Assembly: GCA_964468725.1 (NCBI GenBank) | Contig: CAYXVU010000005.1 | Location: forward strand, 1-62,576 | Reading direction: 5' to 3' | Length of the DNA: 62,576 bases | Source of the DNA: CAYXVU01 sp964468725 | GTDB lineage: Bacteria > Acidobacteriota > Blastocatellia > UBA7656 | Shown: positions 9,198-17,690 of the stretch, piece by piece | Layout of the letters: each line of letters opens with the position of its first letter | Numbering within the stretch: position 1 is the stretch's first letter | Notes under the pieces: generated by a model | What the model saw: the letters and a program-made list of their open reading frames with translations, nothing else | Databases searched by the model: none | What the model was told of the DNA's origin: nothing | Translations under genes and position numbers: made by a program

Positions 9198-9320
9198 AGG
9201 AATTCAAGAATTCAGCATTCAAGAATTCAACAAAGGAGATGCAGCTCGGCGAGTACGCCTCGCGCCGCTTCCCGATTCATTCTGAATTCCTCGAATTCCC
9301 TGAATTCCCTGAATTCCTTC
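9198..9320. repeat. GAATTC-rich tandem tracts in the AcnX spacer
   Basis: GAATTC occurs at 9200, 9208 and 9223, and again at 9284, 9293, 9302 and 9311, the last four with an exact 9-bp period. On the minus strand the right tract reads as tandem GGAATTCAG. The two tracts are roughly inverted relative to each other, so the transcript between the AcnX subunits could fold. No coding frame here looks real. Confidence 0.7.
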
Positions 9321-9326
9321 ATCCTG

Positions 9327-10601
9327 TCATCCCTTCTCCCACAAGCGAGCATCGCGCCAGACGCGACCGAGCGCGGCGGAACGCACACATTCTTCGAGGC
9401 TGCCGAAGACAACTTCGAAACCGATGTTGCCCGGCGTGTAGTGCGCGAACTTTCCCGAATTGGTCATCAGCACTCCGCTTGCGGCGCGCACCAGCGGAGC
9501 AACGACGACGCAGGTATCCACAGTGATTTGCACGCCTGCGCCGTGCAAGGCGTCGAGCCAATCGCGCTTTGCCAGTTCCGCGTGGGTGAAACGATTGGTG
9601 CAGACGATCAGTTGCACATTCGGATGCGGCGGCAAATGAACCAACAATGGCATCAGTCGCGCAAACTCATGGATGGAAAAATGCGGGCTGCCGAGCGCAA
9701 CCACATTGATCTCGCCATCTGCCGTCGTGGACAGGCGCGAACGGGCGGCGCGCACATCCTCCAATCGCACTTCGATGATCTTTTCCGGCGCTTGATGCTG
9801 CAACGCATCGGCAAGCGTCGCGGCTTCGGGCGTCACGCCAACGGCGTGAAAGAGTGCGACCTCGCCGGATGAAGCAGCGGCAGCGCCAAAGGCTTTCAGT
9901 TGATCTTCGGTTGCGTCTGCGGGCAGGCCTTCGATGACGGGAATCTTCAAACCGCTATGCGCGCCGACAAGATAACCGAGCGTCGGGTAGAAAACCTCTT
10001 CGCGGAGCAATCGCGCTGGAATATCGAAGAGGCGAAAGAGGATTTGGCCGCGACGGGTTTCGGTGAGGTGCAAGCCGACGGCGGGCGCGCGTCCGGTGAT
10101 GGCTGCGCAGATGTCGAGAAAATCGCCATAGCGATTGGTGCGCGCGCCGAGCACCGAGTTGGCAAAGACGATGGCGTTGCTTTCGGCCCACGCGATTTGC
10201 GCGCCCGCGCGCGGACGTTGCATCGCTTGATACGGCGCGCACGTCCAGATGGGTTGGCAGCCCATCGCCTCGTAGGCTTGCATCAAGCGGCGGGCGCGCG
10301 CGGCTTGCTCGGTCGTGCCGCGAAACTGCTCCGGGTGCAACAAGTCAATCGCGCCGACATTGAGGGTGGTCGGCACGCGAACGCGCGCGCCACCGGCAAC
10401 CAGCCGCTCGGCAAATTCAATCCCCGAATCGCCGTGATACAAACATCCGTCAATGTGCGCCGATTCGATGTCGAGCAACTCCGGCGCGCCGTAGACTTCA
10501 GCCATCGTCGTCAGAATCCGCATTGCCATCTGCGAAGCGGCTCCGTCTGTGCCGGTCAGTATCGCCTGATCGTGCGTCGTCAGTTGTAGCGCCGGTTGCA
10601 T
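9327..10601 (-). CDS. AcnX catalytic subunit (DUF521, aconitase X family dehydratase)
   Basis: The 424-aa product has the usual length for the large subunit. Family motifs are clear: HIDGCLYHGDSG near residue 50, RVPTTLNVGAIDLL, GCQPIWTCAPYQ with a likely iron-sulfur Cys, ESNAIVFANSVLGARTNRYGDF, and GLHLTETRRG. AcnX enzymes are iron-sulfur hydro-lyases; known members dehydrate cis-3-hydroxy-L-proline or mevalonate 5-phosphate. The ATG lies 5 bp downstream of the YceI stop codon, so the two are probably co-transcribed, with the DUF126 subunit following after a repeat-filled spacer. No proline-metabolism or mevalonate gene is adjacent to help choose a substrate. Confidence 0.93.
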   Translation of the reverse strand: MQPALQLTTHDQAILTGTDGAASQMAMRILTTMAEVYGAPELLDIESAHIDGCLYHGDSGIEFAERLVAGGARVRVPTTLNVGAIDLLHPEQFRGTTEQAARARRLMQAYEAMGCQPIWTCAPYQAMQRPRAGAQIAWAESNAIVFANSVLGARTNRYGDFLDICAAITGRAPAVGLHLTETRRGQILFRLFDIPARLLREEVFYPTLGYLVGAHSGLKIPVIEGLPADATEDQLKAFGAAAASSGEVALFHAVGVTPEAATLADALQHQAPEKIIEVRLEDVRAARSRLSTTADGEINVVALGSPHFSIHEFARLMPLLVHLPPHPNVQLIVCTNRFTHAELAKRDWLDALHGAGVQITVDTCVVVAPLVRAASGVLMTNSGKFAHYTPGNIGFEVVFGSLEECVRSAALGRVWRDARLWEKG

Positions 10602-10606
10602 GGTAA

Positions 10607-11203
10607 TCAGTTAGAGCCTGATTTCGGTCGCTGCATCTTCTCCATCGCCTCTTTGTCGAGCGTGTTGATGTCGAACTGCACGGTCACCAGATCGGCAATC
10701 GAATTCATGCGCGAGTCGAAGGTGATGCCAAAGGCGCTGCGGCTGATTTGAAAAGTACTGCGAAAGCGCCCGCGATTGTTTTCATAAAAGACCATCTCGA
10801 CGGGGATTTCTAACTCTTTGGTCACGCCGCGCAAGGTCATATCGCCGACGATGTTGTATTTCCTGTCGCCCGTTTTGCTGATCTTTTTCGAGACGAAGGT
10901 GATTTGCGGATACTGCTCGACCCAAAAGAAGTCTTTGCTGCGCAAATGATCGTCGCGGCGCGGCACGCGCGTGTTGATCGAAGCCGCGTCAATGATGATT
11001 TTGACGGAAGACTCTTCAACTTTTTCGGCGTTCAATTGCACATCAGCTTCCCATTTATCGAACGACCCATGCGCCGAAATCAGTTTCGCGTCGGCGATGA
11101 AATTGATCTGACTGTGCGCAGGATCAATGACGTGCGGGCGCGGTGCGGCTGCAAAGACGATGCTGCTAAACAGCAAGATGCTGAATACGACTCTCTTTTT
11201 CAT
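10607..11203 (-). CDS. YceI-family periplasmic lipocalin-like protein
   Basis: The 198-aa product starts at the ATG at 11203, which has a strong GGAGGAGAT ribosome site; the open frame upstream is not needed. Residues 1-19 are a signal peptide (KKRVVFSILLFSSIVFAAA). The mature part shows the YceI pattern: HVIDPAHSQINFIADAK, DDHLRSKDFFWVEQYPQITFVSKKI, MTLRGVTKELEIPVEM, FQISRSAFGI. YceI proteins form a beta-barrel that binds isoprenoid-type lipids in the periplasm. The gene leads a tight group with the AcnX subunit 5 bp downstream. An isoprenoid link between the two is tempting, because one AcnX branch acts on mevalonate phosphate, but this is only inference. Confidence 0.92.
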   Translation of the reverse strand: MKKRVVFSILLFSSIVFAAAPRPHVIDPAHSQINFIADAKLISAHGSFDKWEADVQLNAEKVEESSVKIIIDAASINTRVPRRDDHLRSKDFFWVEQYPQITFVSKKISKTGDRKYNIVGDMTLRGVTKELEIPVEMVFYENNRGRFRSTFQISRSAFGITFDSRMNSIADLVTVQFDINTLDKEAMEKMQRPKSGSN

Positions 11204-11239
11204 GCTTCTTATCTCCTCCGGGTTGTTGGTTTGCGTTAT

Positions 11240-11288
11240 CGGTCGAAGGTTACGGATTGAAGGTTTTCGGTATTCGGTGGGAAGGTCG
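11240..11288. repeat. Degenerate heptanucleotide repeat upstream of yceI-like gene
   Basis: About seven 7-bp units such as AGGTTAC GGATTGA AGGTTTT CGGTATT CGGTGGG AAGGTCG continue the family seen at 9090 and 35184. Further downstream, to 11350, the spacer has C/T-rich near-repeats (CGCCCGTTCA twice). Confidence 0.5.
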
Positions 11289-11370
11289 CTCGCTATCTTC
11301 ACGGCTTCGCCCGTTCATCCCCTCGCCCGTTCACCCTTTCATCCCTTCTTCCCGTCGCACTATCCTGATT

Positions 11371-12603
11371 TTAGGCGAGGTTGCGGCGCAGAAAGCGCCG
11401 CGTAAAGCGCGTCGTACACCATACGAAAGCTGAGGTTGCCATCAACGCCCAACCGAATTGCTCGAATACAGCATGGAGGCGGCCAATAAATAGGGTGATG
11501 AACCAGACCCCGAAAAAGGTGACGGCTGATAAGCGTTGCGCCCAACTCAACACATTGGCCGTCTGCACGCGGCGCAGTTCGGTCTCTAAAAACTCTTCGT
11601 CACGGATCAGGCGTTCGTAATAACCGGCTTCGCGTGCGGCCAGTCTTGCCAGCGTTGCATCCGCGTTAATCGAGGCGGAGTGATAGCAATGAGCGGCGTG
11701 GGCGAACTTGCCATCTCGCAGAGCGATTTCAGCTAGTCCGAGATTGGCGCGAAAGCGATGCGGTTGCTCGGCCAGCACCCGTCGAAAGCAATCGCTGGCG
11801 CGTTTGTAATCAAGCCGTTCGGAGAAGGCTTCGCCGATGCGCTCGAGCAGTTCGGGTTGCGCGGTGGCCAACCGCGAAGCCAGCCGCAAGCAGGCATCGC
11901 TGCGTTGCTGCAATTTGGCATCGGTCGTCTGCGCGCTGGCGCGGAAGAAGCGCGACATCTCGTAGAGCAGACGCGGATTGCGCGGCTCTCTCTCATAGGC
12001 GATACGAAAGTAGCTAGACGCCTGCGCCAGCCTGCCGCTCAGGCGCAGGGCGTTGGCTAATCGGCGCAACGGCGACGACCCCATCGCCGCAATATCGTGA
12101 CGCAAGACGGGCGCAGTCTTGAGCGCCTCGCGGGTTTGAAAGTATTCGAACAGATCGTAGGAAAGCGGATCAAGCTTGTCCGCGCTGATCGCGGTGAAGA
12201 GCGCTTTGATAAAGGGTTCGAAGTTGGCGCGATGGGAGCGCAACACAATATCCAGACCGGCCCCGCTTACCCGCATGCGATAGTTGAGTTTGGCATTGCC
12301 GCCCGCAAGCGATAGGCTCAAGGCGGCAGTGGTAATGGTTTCGATTTCATTGACCGAAAGGTGTTGCCGCACGCGAAACAGGTGCGCCAGAAAAAAAGCA
12401 AACAGACCGCGATGGTGAATCGTCCGGCCATCGAATTCGATGCGATCCAACGCCGCTACCAAGACCGTGACTCCGACCCATACCAGCGTCAGCAACGCGA
12501 CATTGAGCAGACCGCTGCGCGCGAAGGCTGAGCCCGCCGTCATCAATACAGCGATGATGAGCAAATACGGCACGTAACCCGGTCGTATGCGGATTCTGTC
12601 CAT
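11371..12603 (-). CDS. Membrane protein with central TPR region
   Basis: The 410-aa product is taken from the ATG at 12603; a TTG 13 codons upstream is possible. Two TM segments lie at the N-terminus (YVPYLLIIAVLMTAGSAFA and LLNVALLTLVWVGVTVLVAAL). Next come a PH-like segment (IEFDGRTIHHRGLFAFFL) and helical TPR repeats from about 170 to 340 (ALRLSGRLAQASSYFRIAYE, RRVLAEQPHRFRANLGLAEI). Two more TMs precede a basic tail (RFTRRFLRRNLA). TPRs bind partner proteins; the membrane arrangement suggests an assembly or scaffolding role, but no specific function is recognised. It starts 58 bp downstream of the DUF457 gene and may be co-transcribed with it. Confidence 0.7.
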   Translation of the reverse strand: MDRIRIRPGYVPYLLIIAVLMTAGSAFARSGLLNVALLTLVWVGVTVLVAALDRIEFDGRTIHHRGLFAFFLAHLFRVRQHLSVNEIETITTAALSLSLAGGNAKLNYRMRVSGAGLDIVLRSHRANFEPFIKALFTAISADKLDPLSYDLFEYFQTREALKTAPVLRHDIAAMGSSPLRRLANALRLSGRLAQASSYFRIAYEREPRNPRLLYEMSRFFRASAQTTDAKLQQRSDACLRLASRLATAQPELLERIGEAFSERLDYKRASDCFRRVLAEQPHRFRANLGLAEIALRDGKFAHAAHCYHSASINADATLARLAAREAGYYERLIRDEEFLETELRRVQTANVLSWAQRLSAVTFFGVWFITLFIGRLHAVFEQFGWALMATSAFVWCTTRFTRRFLRRNLA

Positions 12604-12661
12604 GCGATCACGATTATCTACCGTCCCCGCGGGGAAAGTCAAAAATGGCGGCTCACTCGTT

Positions 12662-13771
12662 TCAGTACCAACGCACGGTTGCCGATTGCACGGCGAGTTC
12701 CGGGGTCAGCCAAGCGGTCATTCGCAGGTTGAAACGAATGTCTTGCACTTCGATGTGAAAGCCGTCCTCGCGCTCTTCGACGCTGGCAACTGCATAGCGC
12801 GCGAAGTCGAGAAAGGTTCTGGCTTCCGCCGATTGGCGTAAGGCCTGTGCGAAGCGCGCTTCCAACATCGGACGCTCCTGCCAATCGCCGGTTGACTGCA
12901 AGATATTGACCGAGCGCGTATAGACCTGATTATTGGCCGTCGTCACTGCGCTCCATAACAGCGGGTTGGCCGGAGTCGGCCAAGCCATGACTTTCGATGC
13001 CCCCTCAGCCGGTAGAGATTGTGTAGCTTGCCCGACGGCCTCGGCGCGCAAAATCCACATGCCGCCGTAGTAAAACATCAGAGCGACCAGCGCATAACGC
13101 GCGACCTTTTCACCGATGCGCCCCACATCCGCCACTCTGCCGATCAAGATAAATCCGAGTCCGACAAACCAGATGATGCGCGCCCAATCGGGGACGATGA
13201 AAGGAAATCCTGGCGAGGGGGTTTGCAGGGCAAATCCCAGGATGAGCGCCGTCAAGACGCCAACGAGCAGCCAAAAGAGCGATTTCCATACCCCTCGCGC
13301 CGTCAGCCAGACCATCGCCGAACCGAGGATCAACCAAATCCACGGGTCAACGACAAAGGCGATATCGCCGTAAAACCACTGCTTGCTGAAGGGCAACAAG
13401 GGGCGCACGCCATAGCTGTTCGTAAAATCCATAAAGACGTGTCCGAGTCCGCCCAAACAACTCAGCCCGAACAGTTGTAGCGCCCTGACCGGCCTGCGAA
13501 ATACGTCGTAACGCAAGCGAAACCGCCGGTCAACGAATAGGAGCAGCGCCGTCAATCCGCAGGCGCACAACACGATGCCGAAAAAGGAGTGGGTGAAGCC
13601 GCGATGGTCTTGCAAATAGGCAGGCGTCCCACCGCGCACTGTGAAGAGGAGATCAATCAAATCAAGATAGTTTGAAGAGATGACCAGCGCCGTCGTCGCC
13701 AAAGGCGTGCTGCGCTCCAACCCCGCTTTCGCCAAGGTAAGCCCGAAAAGCGTATGCGTCAGATTTTCCAT
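12662..13771 (-). CDS. DUF457 / YdjM-like membrane-bound metal-dependent hydrolase
   Basis: The 369-aa integral membrane protein carries the family signature: MENLTHTLFGLTLAKAG at the start, SNYLDLIDLL, DHRGFTHSFFGIVLC with a likely metal-binding His pair, and GHVFMDFTNSYGVRPLLPF, including Asp and His residues typical of the group. About seven or eight TM segments follow, then a soluble C-terminal region of about 130 residues. The family is annotated as metal-dependent hydrolases related to E. coli YdjM, but the substrate is unknown. It lies upstream of the TPR membrane protein on the same strand. Confidence 0.85.
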   Translation of the reverse strand: MENLTHTLFGLTLAKAGLERSTPLATTALVISSNYLDLIDLLFTVRGGTPAYLQDHRGFTHSFFGIVLCACGLTALLLFVDRRFRLRYDVFRRPVRALQLFGLSCLGGLGHVFMDFTNSYGVRPLLPFSKQWFYGDIAFVVDPWIWLILGSAMVWLTARGVWKSLFWLLVGVLTALILGFALQTPSPGFPFIVPDWARIIWFVGLGFILIGRVADVGRIGEKVARYALVALMFYYGGMWILRAEAVGQATQSLPAEGASKVMAWPTPANPLLWSAVTTANNQVYTRSVNILQSTGDWQERPMLEARFAQALRQSAEARTFLDFARYAVASVEEREDGFHIEVQDIRFNLRMTAWLTPELAVQSATVRWY

Positions 13772-13898
13772 CAGCGGTTCCGTGTCGGCGGTGGATGGTC
13801 AATGACCGGCTGCCGGTTATCAGCCCATGGGATCGTCAATCGGCGCGCCATCCGGGATGGTTCAACTCCGATAATCGACAATCGGCAAGGGTCTCCGA

Positions 13899-14672
13899 TT
13901 ACGGAATGATTTTCGGCGCGGCCTCGGGCAATTCTTTAATCTTCTGCGGCGCGATTGCCGAGAGTCGTTTCTCCGCTTCGCTGCCTGCTGCCGAAGTGCG
14001 ATCCGCTTGGGCAACCTCGAAATAGGCGGCCACAGCCTTTTCGGTCTCTCCCGATTTTTCGTAGAGATTACCGAGCCGCAGTTGGGCAACCTGTTTGAGA
14101 GAGGATGTGGAGGTAAGCAGTTGCTCGTAGATACCAATGGCCTTCGCCGTATCGCCGCCGCTGAAATAGGACTCCGCCAACGCCATGCGCGCCAAATCCG
14201 AAGCCTCCGAATCATTCTTTCCGGCGACCTGTTCGAGCATCTGCACGCCTTTGTCGCGCTCGAATTTCAGGTAAGCAACTCCAGCATAGTAGCGACCGAT
14301 GGCATCGTAGTAGCCGGGATAATCGTTGGCCAGTCGTTCGAAGGCTTGCGCGGTCTCCCGCCATTTGGTCTGCTCATCGGTGTAGAACTTAGTCGTTGAG
14401 CCAATCGGCGCCGTCGCTTGCACCGGCGCGGCATAGATTTCATAGGCGTCTGCAAATGCCTTCGCGGCCCGCGTCGAACGCCACGAAAAGAAGGCTGAAC
14501 CCGCGATATAGAGTACTGCTATGCCGACAATGATGCCGACCGCGATGAGAAACGGGCGACCACGCTCCTGCAACCAGTTCTGTAAGAATTCATACATCCG
14601 AACCATCGGATCATTGCGATAGCGCATAGTTTTAACGTTGACCCGATTCTTCTTTTTACCTGTTCTTGCCAA
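13899..14672 (-). CDS. YfgM-like single-pass TPR protein
   Basis: The 257-aa product starts at TTG (14672), placed 9 nt after a very strong GGAGG ribosome site. A basic N-terminus (GKKKNRVNVK) is followed by an amphipathic stretch, then one TM at about 40-62 (FLIAVGIIVGIAVLYIAGSAF) and a periplasmic TPR region (AQAFERLANDYPGYYDAIGR, AESYFSGGDTAKAIGIYEQLL, LGNLYEKSGETEKAVAAYFEV). This layout matches YfgM/TPR-21 proteins, which associate with the Sec translocon and periplasmic chaperones in E. coli. The role here is inferred from architecture only. It is a single-gene unit, divergent from the GH3 gene. Confidence 0.75.
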   Translation of the reverse strand: MARTGKKKNRVNVKTMRYRNDPMVRMYEFLQNWLQERGRPFLIAVGIIVGIAVLYIAGSAFFSWRSTRAAKAFADAYEIYAAPVQATAPIGSTTKFYTDEQTKWRETAQAFERLANDYPGYYDAIGRYYAGVAYLKFERDKGVQMLEQVAGKNDSEASDLARMALAESYFSGGDTAKAIGIYEQLLTSTSSLKQVAQLRLGNLYEKSGETEKAVAAYFEVAQADRTSAAGSEAEKRLSAIAPQKIKELPEAAPKIIP

Positions 14673-14949
14673 AACGACTCACCTCCGGAGTTGCGACCGA
14701 ACGGAAAGGGCACCGCGTCTGACACAGTGACGTTACGGTCAATTTGAGATAAGCGACACCATAGCCGCCCTGCGCGCGGCTTGTCAAGAAAGCGCGGCAT
14801 TCCAAACGGGTTGCCGCTGCCGCCTGGCTGGCGAGCAAAAGAGTCTCTGACAAATGGCTGCCAGCCATGATAGATTCACCCTGCCGTTTCGTAGCAGAAA
14901 GAGTGCGCCGACGCGCAGCCAGATTCATCTTGATTCATGAGGTTAGCGA

Positions 14950-16704
14950 ATGGTTCCGATCCGAAAAGCCCTGCTCTTGACTCTCGCCTTTGCCCTCTTG
15001 ACCGCCTCAGCCTTTCCGAGCCAGAGCATCAAACCATCCGAATCGCCCTGGGTCGAAAAGACGCTGGCGGCGATGACCCTCGATGAGAAGGTCGGGCAAC
15101 TCATCATCGCCGCCAAGGTCGGCATGTTTTTGACCGAAGCGAGCGATACCTTTCAGGAGATGCGCCGCGACATCACTCAGTTTCACGTCGGCGGCTATCA
15201 CATGCTCGGCGAGGTCAACATCCTGCACGAACCGGCGGGCGTAGCGCTCCTGCTCAATCGTTTACAACGACTGGCGAAGTTGCCCCTGCTCATCACCGCC
15301 GATTTCGAAGGCGGCGCGGGGCTGCGCTACATCGGAGCTACGCGCTTGCCGCGCGCTATGGCGATGGGAGCGGCAGGCAGCGAGGAGTTGGTTGCCCAAG
15401 CCGGACGCGTCACCGCAGCCGAAGCCCGCGCCATCGGCATTCATGTCAACTTCTATCCGGTCGTAGATGTTAATAACAATGCGCGCAATCCGATCATCAA
15501 TATCCGCTCCTTTGGCGGCAATCCCGAACAGGTCTCGCGGCTGGCACGCGCCTACATTCGCGGCGCGCAATCGGCAGGCGTGATGGCGACGGCCAAACAT
15601 TTCCCCGGTCATGGCGATACTTCGACCGATTCGCATCTGGAGCTTCCCAAAGTTGATGTTGATCGAGCGCGGCTCGACCGCATCGAGTTGCCGCCCTTTC
15701 GCGCGGCGGTCGAAGAGGGTGTGGGCGGAGTCATGAGCGCCCATATCGCGTTGCCGCAAGTGGAACCCGAAGGCCTGCCTTCAACCCTTTCGGCGAAGAT
15801 GCTGACCGGCATCCTGCGCGGCGAATTGGGATTCGGCGGCGTCATCTTCACCGACGCCATGAATATGCGCGGGGTGACGGCGCACTATCCCGATGGCGAA
15901 GCGGCGGTGCGCGCGCTGAAAGCCGGAGCCGACATCATCCTCTATCCGCCGAGCGTCGAAAACGCTTTTACCGGCATCAAGCAAGCCGTGCAGAAGGGCG
16001 ATATAACGGAAGCGCGCATCAACGAGTCGGTGCGCCGTATTCTGGCCGCTAAAGCGAAACTCGGCCTCGACAAGAATCGCTTTACCGACATTGAGCAGTT
16101 GCCGCGCATACTCGGCAACAGCGAGCATCAGAGCACCGCCCGCCAATTGATCGAAAACGCCATTACGCTGGTGCGCGACGAGAAGCGGGTGTTACCGCTC
16201 AAGCTGACGCCGGAGAAGAAGGTATTGTTCATTTCGCTGGTGGACAACAGCGAAGGCTGGCGCGATGGCGTGCCCGGCAGAGCCTTCCTTGCAGAGCTGG
16301 TCAAACGCCACCCCAATACGACAAACGTCTATGTCAGCGACAAGACCGCACCGGCAGAGATCGAGTTGATTCGCAAACTCGCAACCCTTGCCGATGTCAT
16401 CATCGTCAACGGCTTCATCCGCGTGTCCTCTTTCAAAGGCTCGATTGACCTGACCGAAAGCGAGATCAATCTGCTCAAACAGTTGTCGGCGTTGCCGCAG
16501 CCCTTCGCCTTCGTGCTCTACGGCAGCCCCTATTTGATCTCCTTCGTGCCGCAGTTGCCAAGTTATATTCTGGCCTATGAATACTATCCCGGCGCAGAAG
16601 AGGCGGCGCTCAGAGCCGTGCTCGGGGAGATCGAATTCAAAGGGCGTTTACCCATTGAGTTGCCGGGGTTTTATGACATCGGCCATTCGGCCAGAGTGCA
16701 GTAA
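14950..16704 (+). CDS. Secreted glycoside hydrolase family 3, NagZ-like beta-N-acetylhexosaminidase
   Basis: The 584-aa product has a signal peptide (RKALLLTLAFALLTASAFPS). The GH3 barrel starts with MTLDEKVGQLIIAAKVG. The NagZ-type acid/base loop is present: AKHFPGHGDTSTDSH, which holds the Asp-His dyad, and the nucleophile region is IFTDAMNMRGV. NagZ enzymes remove GlcNAc from muropeptides in peptidoglycan recycling. A signal peptide and a second, GH3-C-like domain (about 400-580) distinguish this protein from the short cytoplasmic NagZ and suggest action outside the inner membrane. The start ATG follows GAGG. The stop is 3 bp before the DUF2203 gene. Confidence 0.9.
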   Translation: MVPIRKALLLTLAFALLTASAFPSQSIKPSESPWVEKTLAAMTLDEKVGQLIIAAKVGMFLTEASDTFQEMRRDITQFHVGGYHMLGEVNILHEPAGVALLLNRLQRLAKLPLLITADFEGGAGLRYIGATRLPRAMAMGAAGSEELVAQAGRVTAAEARAIGIHVNFYPVVDVNNNARNPIINIRSFGGNPEQVSRLARAYIRGAQSAGVMATAKHFPGHGDTSTDSHLELPKVDVDRARLDRIELPPFRAAVEEGVGGVMSAHIALPQVEPEGLPSTLSAKMLTGILRGELGFGGVIFTDAMNMRGVTAHYPDGEAAVRALKAGADIILYPPSVENAFTGIKQAVQKGDITEARINESVRRILAAKAKLGLDKNRFTDIEQLPRILGNSEHQSTARQLIENAITLVRDEKRVLPLKLTPEKKVLFISLVDNSEGWRDGVPGRAFLAELVKRHPNTTNVYVSDKTAPAEIELIRKLATLADVIIVNGFIRVSSFKGSIDLTESEINLLKQLSALPQPFAFVLYGSPYLISFVPQLPSYILAYEYYPGAEEAALRAVLGEIEFKGRLPIELPGFYDIGHSARVQ

Positions 16705-16707
16705 GCT

Positions 16708-17115
16708 ATGTACGAAAACTCGGAAGAATTGAAAACCTTCACCTTGAGCGAAGCGCGCAGCCTGTTGCCGCGCGTGCGTAAATTGATGGGACGCCTTATG
16801 ACCGCTTACGCAGCGATGGAGCGGTTGCGCGATGACATTGAGCGCGCCCGCCAACAAGCGGAATCGAATGGCGGCAGCCGTTTTGGGACGGAGTATCTAA
16901 CCCGGTTAGGCGTCTTCACGCAAGCGCTGCAACAGATTCAAACGCTCGGCGTCGAGATCAAAGACTTGCAAAAGGGGTTAGTAGACTTTCCTTACGAATA
17001 CGAAGGCCGCATTATTTATCTCTGCTGGAGAGTGGGGGAAGAGGAGATCGCTTGGTGGCATGAAACCGACGCCGGGTTTATCGGGCGCAAACTCATCACC
17101 GATGAGTTTGAATAG
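16708..17115 (+). CDS. DUF2203 domain protein
   Basis: The 135-aa product matches the DUF2203 pattern: KTFTLSEARSLLPRVRKLM at the N-terminus, a helical middle (RDDIERARQQAE), then a compact C-terminus with DFPYEYEGRIIYLCWRVGEEEIAWWHE and GFIGRK. The family is small, cytoplasmic and of unknown function; some members are described as rubrerythrin-like. It begins 3 bp after the GH3 stop, so it is translationally linked to that gene. It ends with TAG, showing that TAG is an ordinary stop in this genome. Confidence 0.88.
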   Translation: MYENSEELKTFTLSEARSLLPRVRKLMGRLMTAYAAMERLRDDIERARQQAESNGGSRFGTEYLTRLGVFTQALQQIQTLGVEIKDLQKGLVDFPYEYEGRIIYLCWRVGEEEIAWWHETDAGFIGRKLITDEFE

Positions 17116-17202
17116 CGGCTTTGCATACGCCAAGCGCAGGCCACGCGCCGAAAGGGTAGGATGGCAATCCGTGGCCGGATAAGAGTAACGAATGATTTGT
17201 GG

Positions 17203-17415
17203 TTAGGTCGAGTGGCGGCTCTCTTCGCGGCGTTCTATATCGCCGGAATACTTGCGGTCGCTCAGTTCCTTTTGCTCATCGCCGCGCATACCGCTTTTGA
17301 AATTGCGAATGCCTTCGCCCAGTCCTTTGGCCAGTTCCGGGATGCGGCGCGCACCGAACAAGAGAACCAACACCAGAACGATGATTAAAATTTCCGTCAT
17401 CCCAAGACCCATCAT
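17203..17415 (-). CDS. tatA: Sec-independent translocase subunit TatA
   Basis: The 70-aa product starts at the ATG at 17415, 8 nt after GGAGG; the GTG at 17430 would overlap that ribosome site. One TM (TEILIIVLVLVLLFGA) is followed by the amphipathic helix with the FGARRIPELAKGLGEGIRNFK signature. TatA forms the membrane pore for folded twin-arginine substrates. TatC is not nearby, so the Tat genes are dispersed. It sits convergent to the DUF2203 gene and divergent from the FHA gene, with its own near-consensus promoter. TatB is less likely because the protein is short and lacks the long cytoplasmic tail. Confidence 0.92.
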   Translation of the reverse strand: MMGLGMTEILIIVLVLVLLFGARRIPELAKGLGEGIRNFKSGMRGDEQKELSDRKYSGDIERREESRHST

Positions 17416-17450
17416 ATCGGTTTCCTCCACAATTGATGTCGGACAGTTGG

Positions 17451-17479
17451 ATTCTAGGGACGCCCTTCTTGCCTGTCAA
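17451..17479 (-). promoter_or_regulatory. Sigma-70-type promoter for tatA
   Basis: On the minus strand, TTGACA (17479-17474) and TAGAAT (17456-17451) are separated by exactly 17 bp. The predicted start, near 17444, leaves a 5' leader of about 29 nt that includes the GGAGG site of tatA. Confidence 0.7.
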
Positions 17480-17500
17480 ACATAAATACTTTTGCGTTTC

Positions 17501-17529
17501 TTGCTTTTGATTATTTGAGCCGCTATACT
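17501..17529 (+). promoter_or_regulatory. Sigma-70-type promoter for the FHA gene
   Basis: TTGCTT (17501-17506) and TATACT (17524-17529) have a 17-bp spacer. It is divergent from, and about 20 bp away from, the tatA promoter. The 5' leader of the FHA transcript would be about 155 nt. Confidence 0.5.
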
Positions 17530-17690
17530 GCGCGCGCATGTAGCCTAAGCATCATAAGTCAGATAGAAACAGGCTGGCAGGAGCATCCGGCGCTTGATTA
17601 GCACGATTGATCTCTTTATCTTTATTCATCCACCCAGCAGAATTTTGACTGACAGGAGCCGTTTGATTTGTAACTATCAATGAACCTCCT

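Noticed and set aside
9227..9412. Small minus-strand frame encoding EFREFREFEEF-type repeats
   Set aside because: It only translates the GAATTC tandem tract and has no ribosome site or homology.
17139..17176. GGCCAC/GTGGCC hairpin between DUF2203 and tatA as terminator
   Set aside because: Loop of 26 nt and no T-tract; too weak to call.
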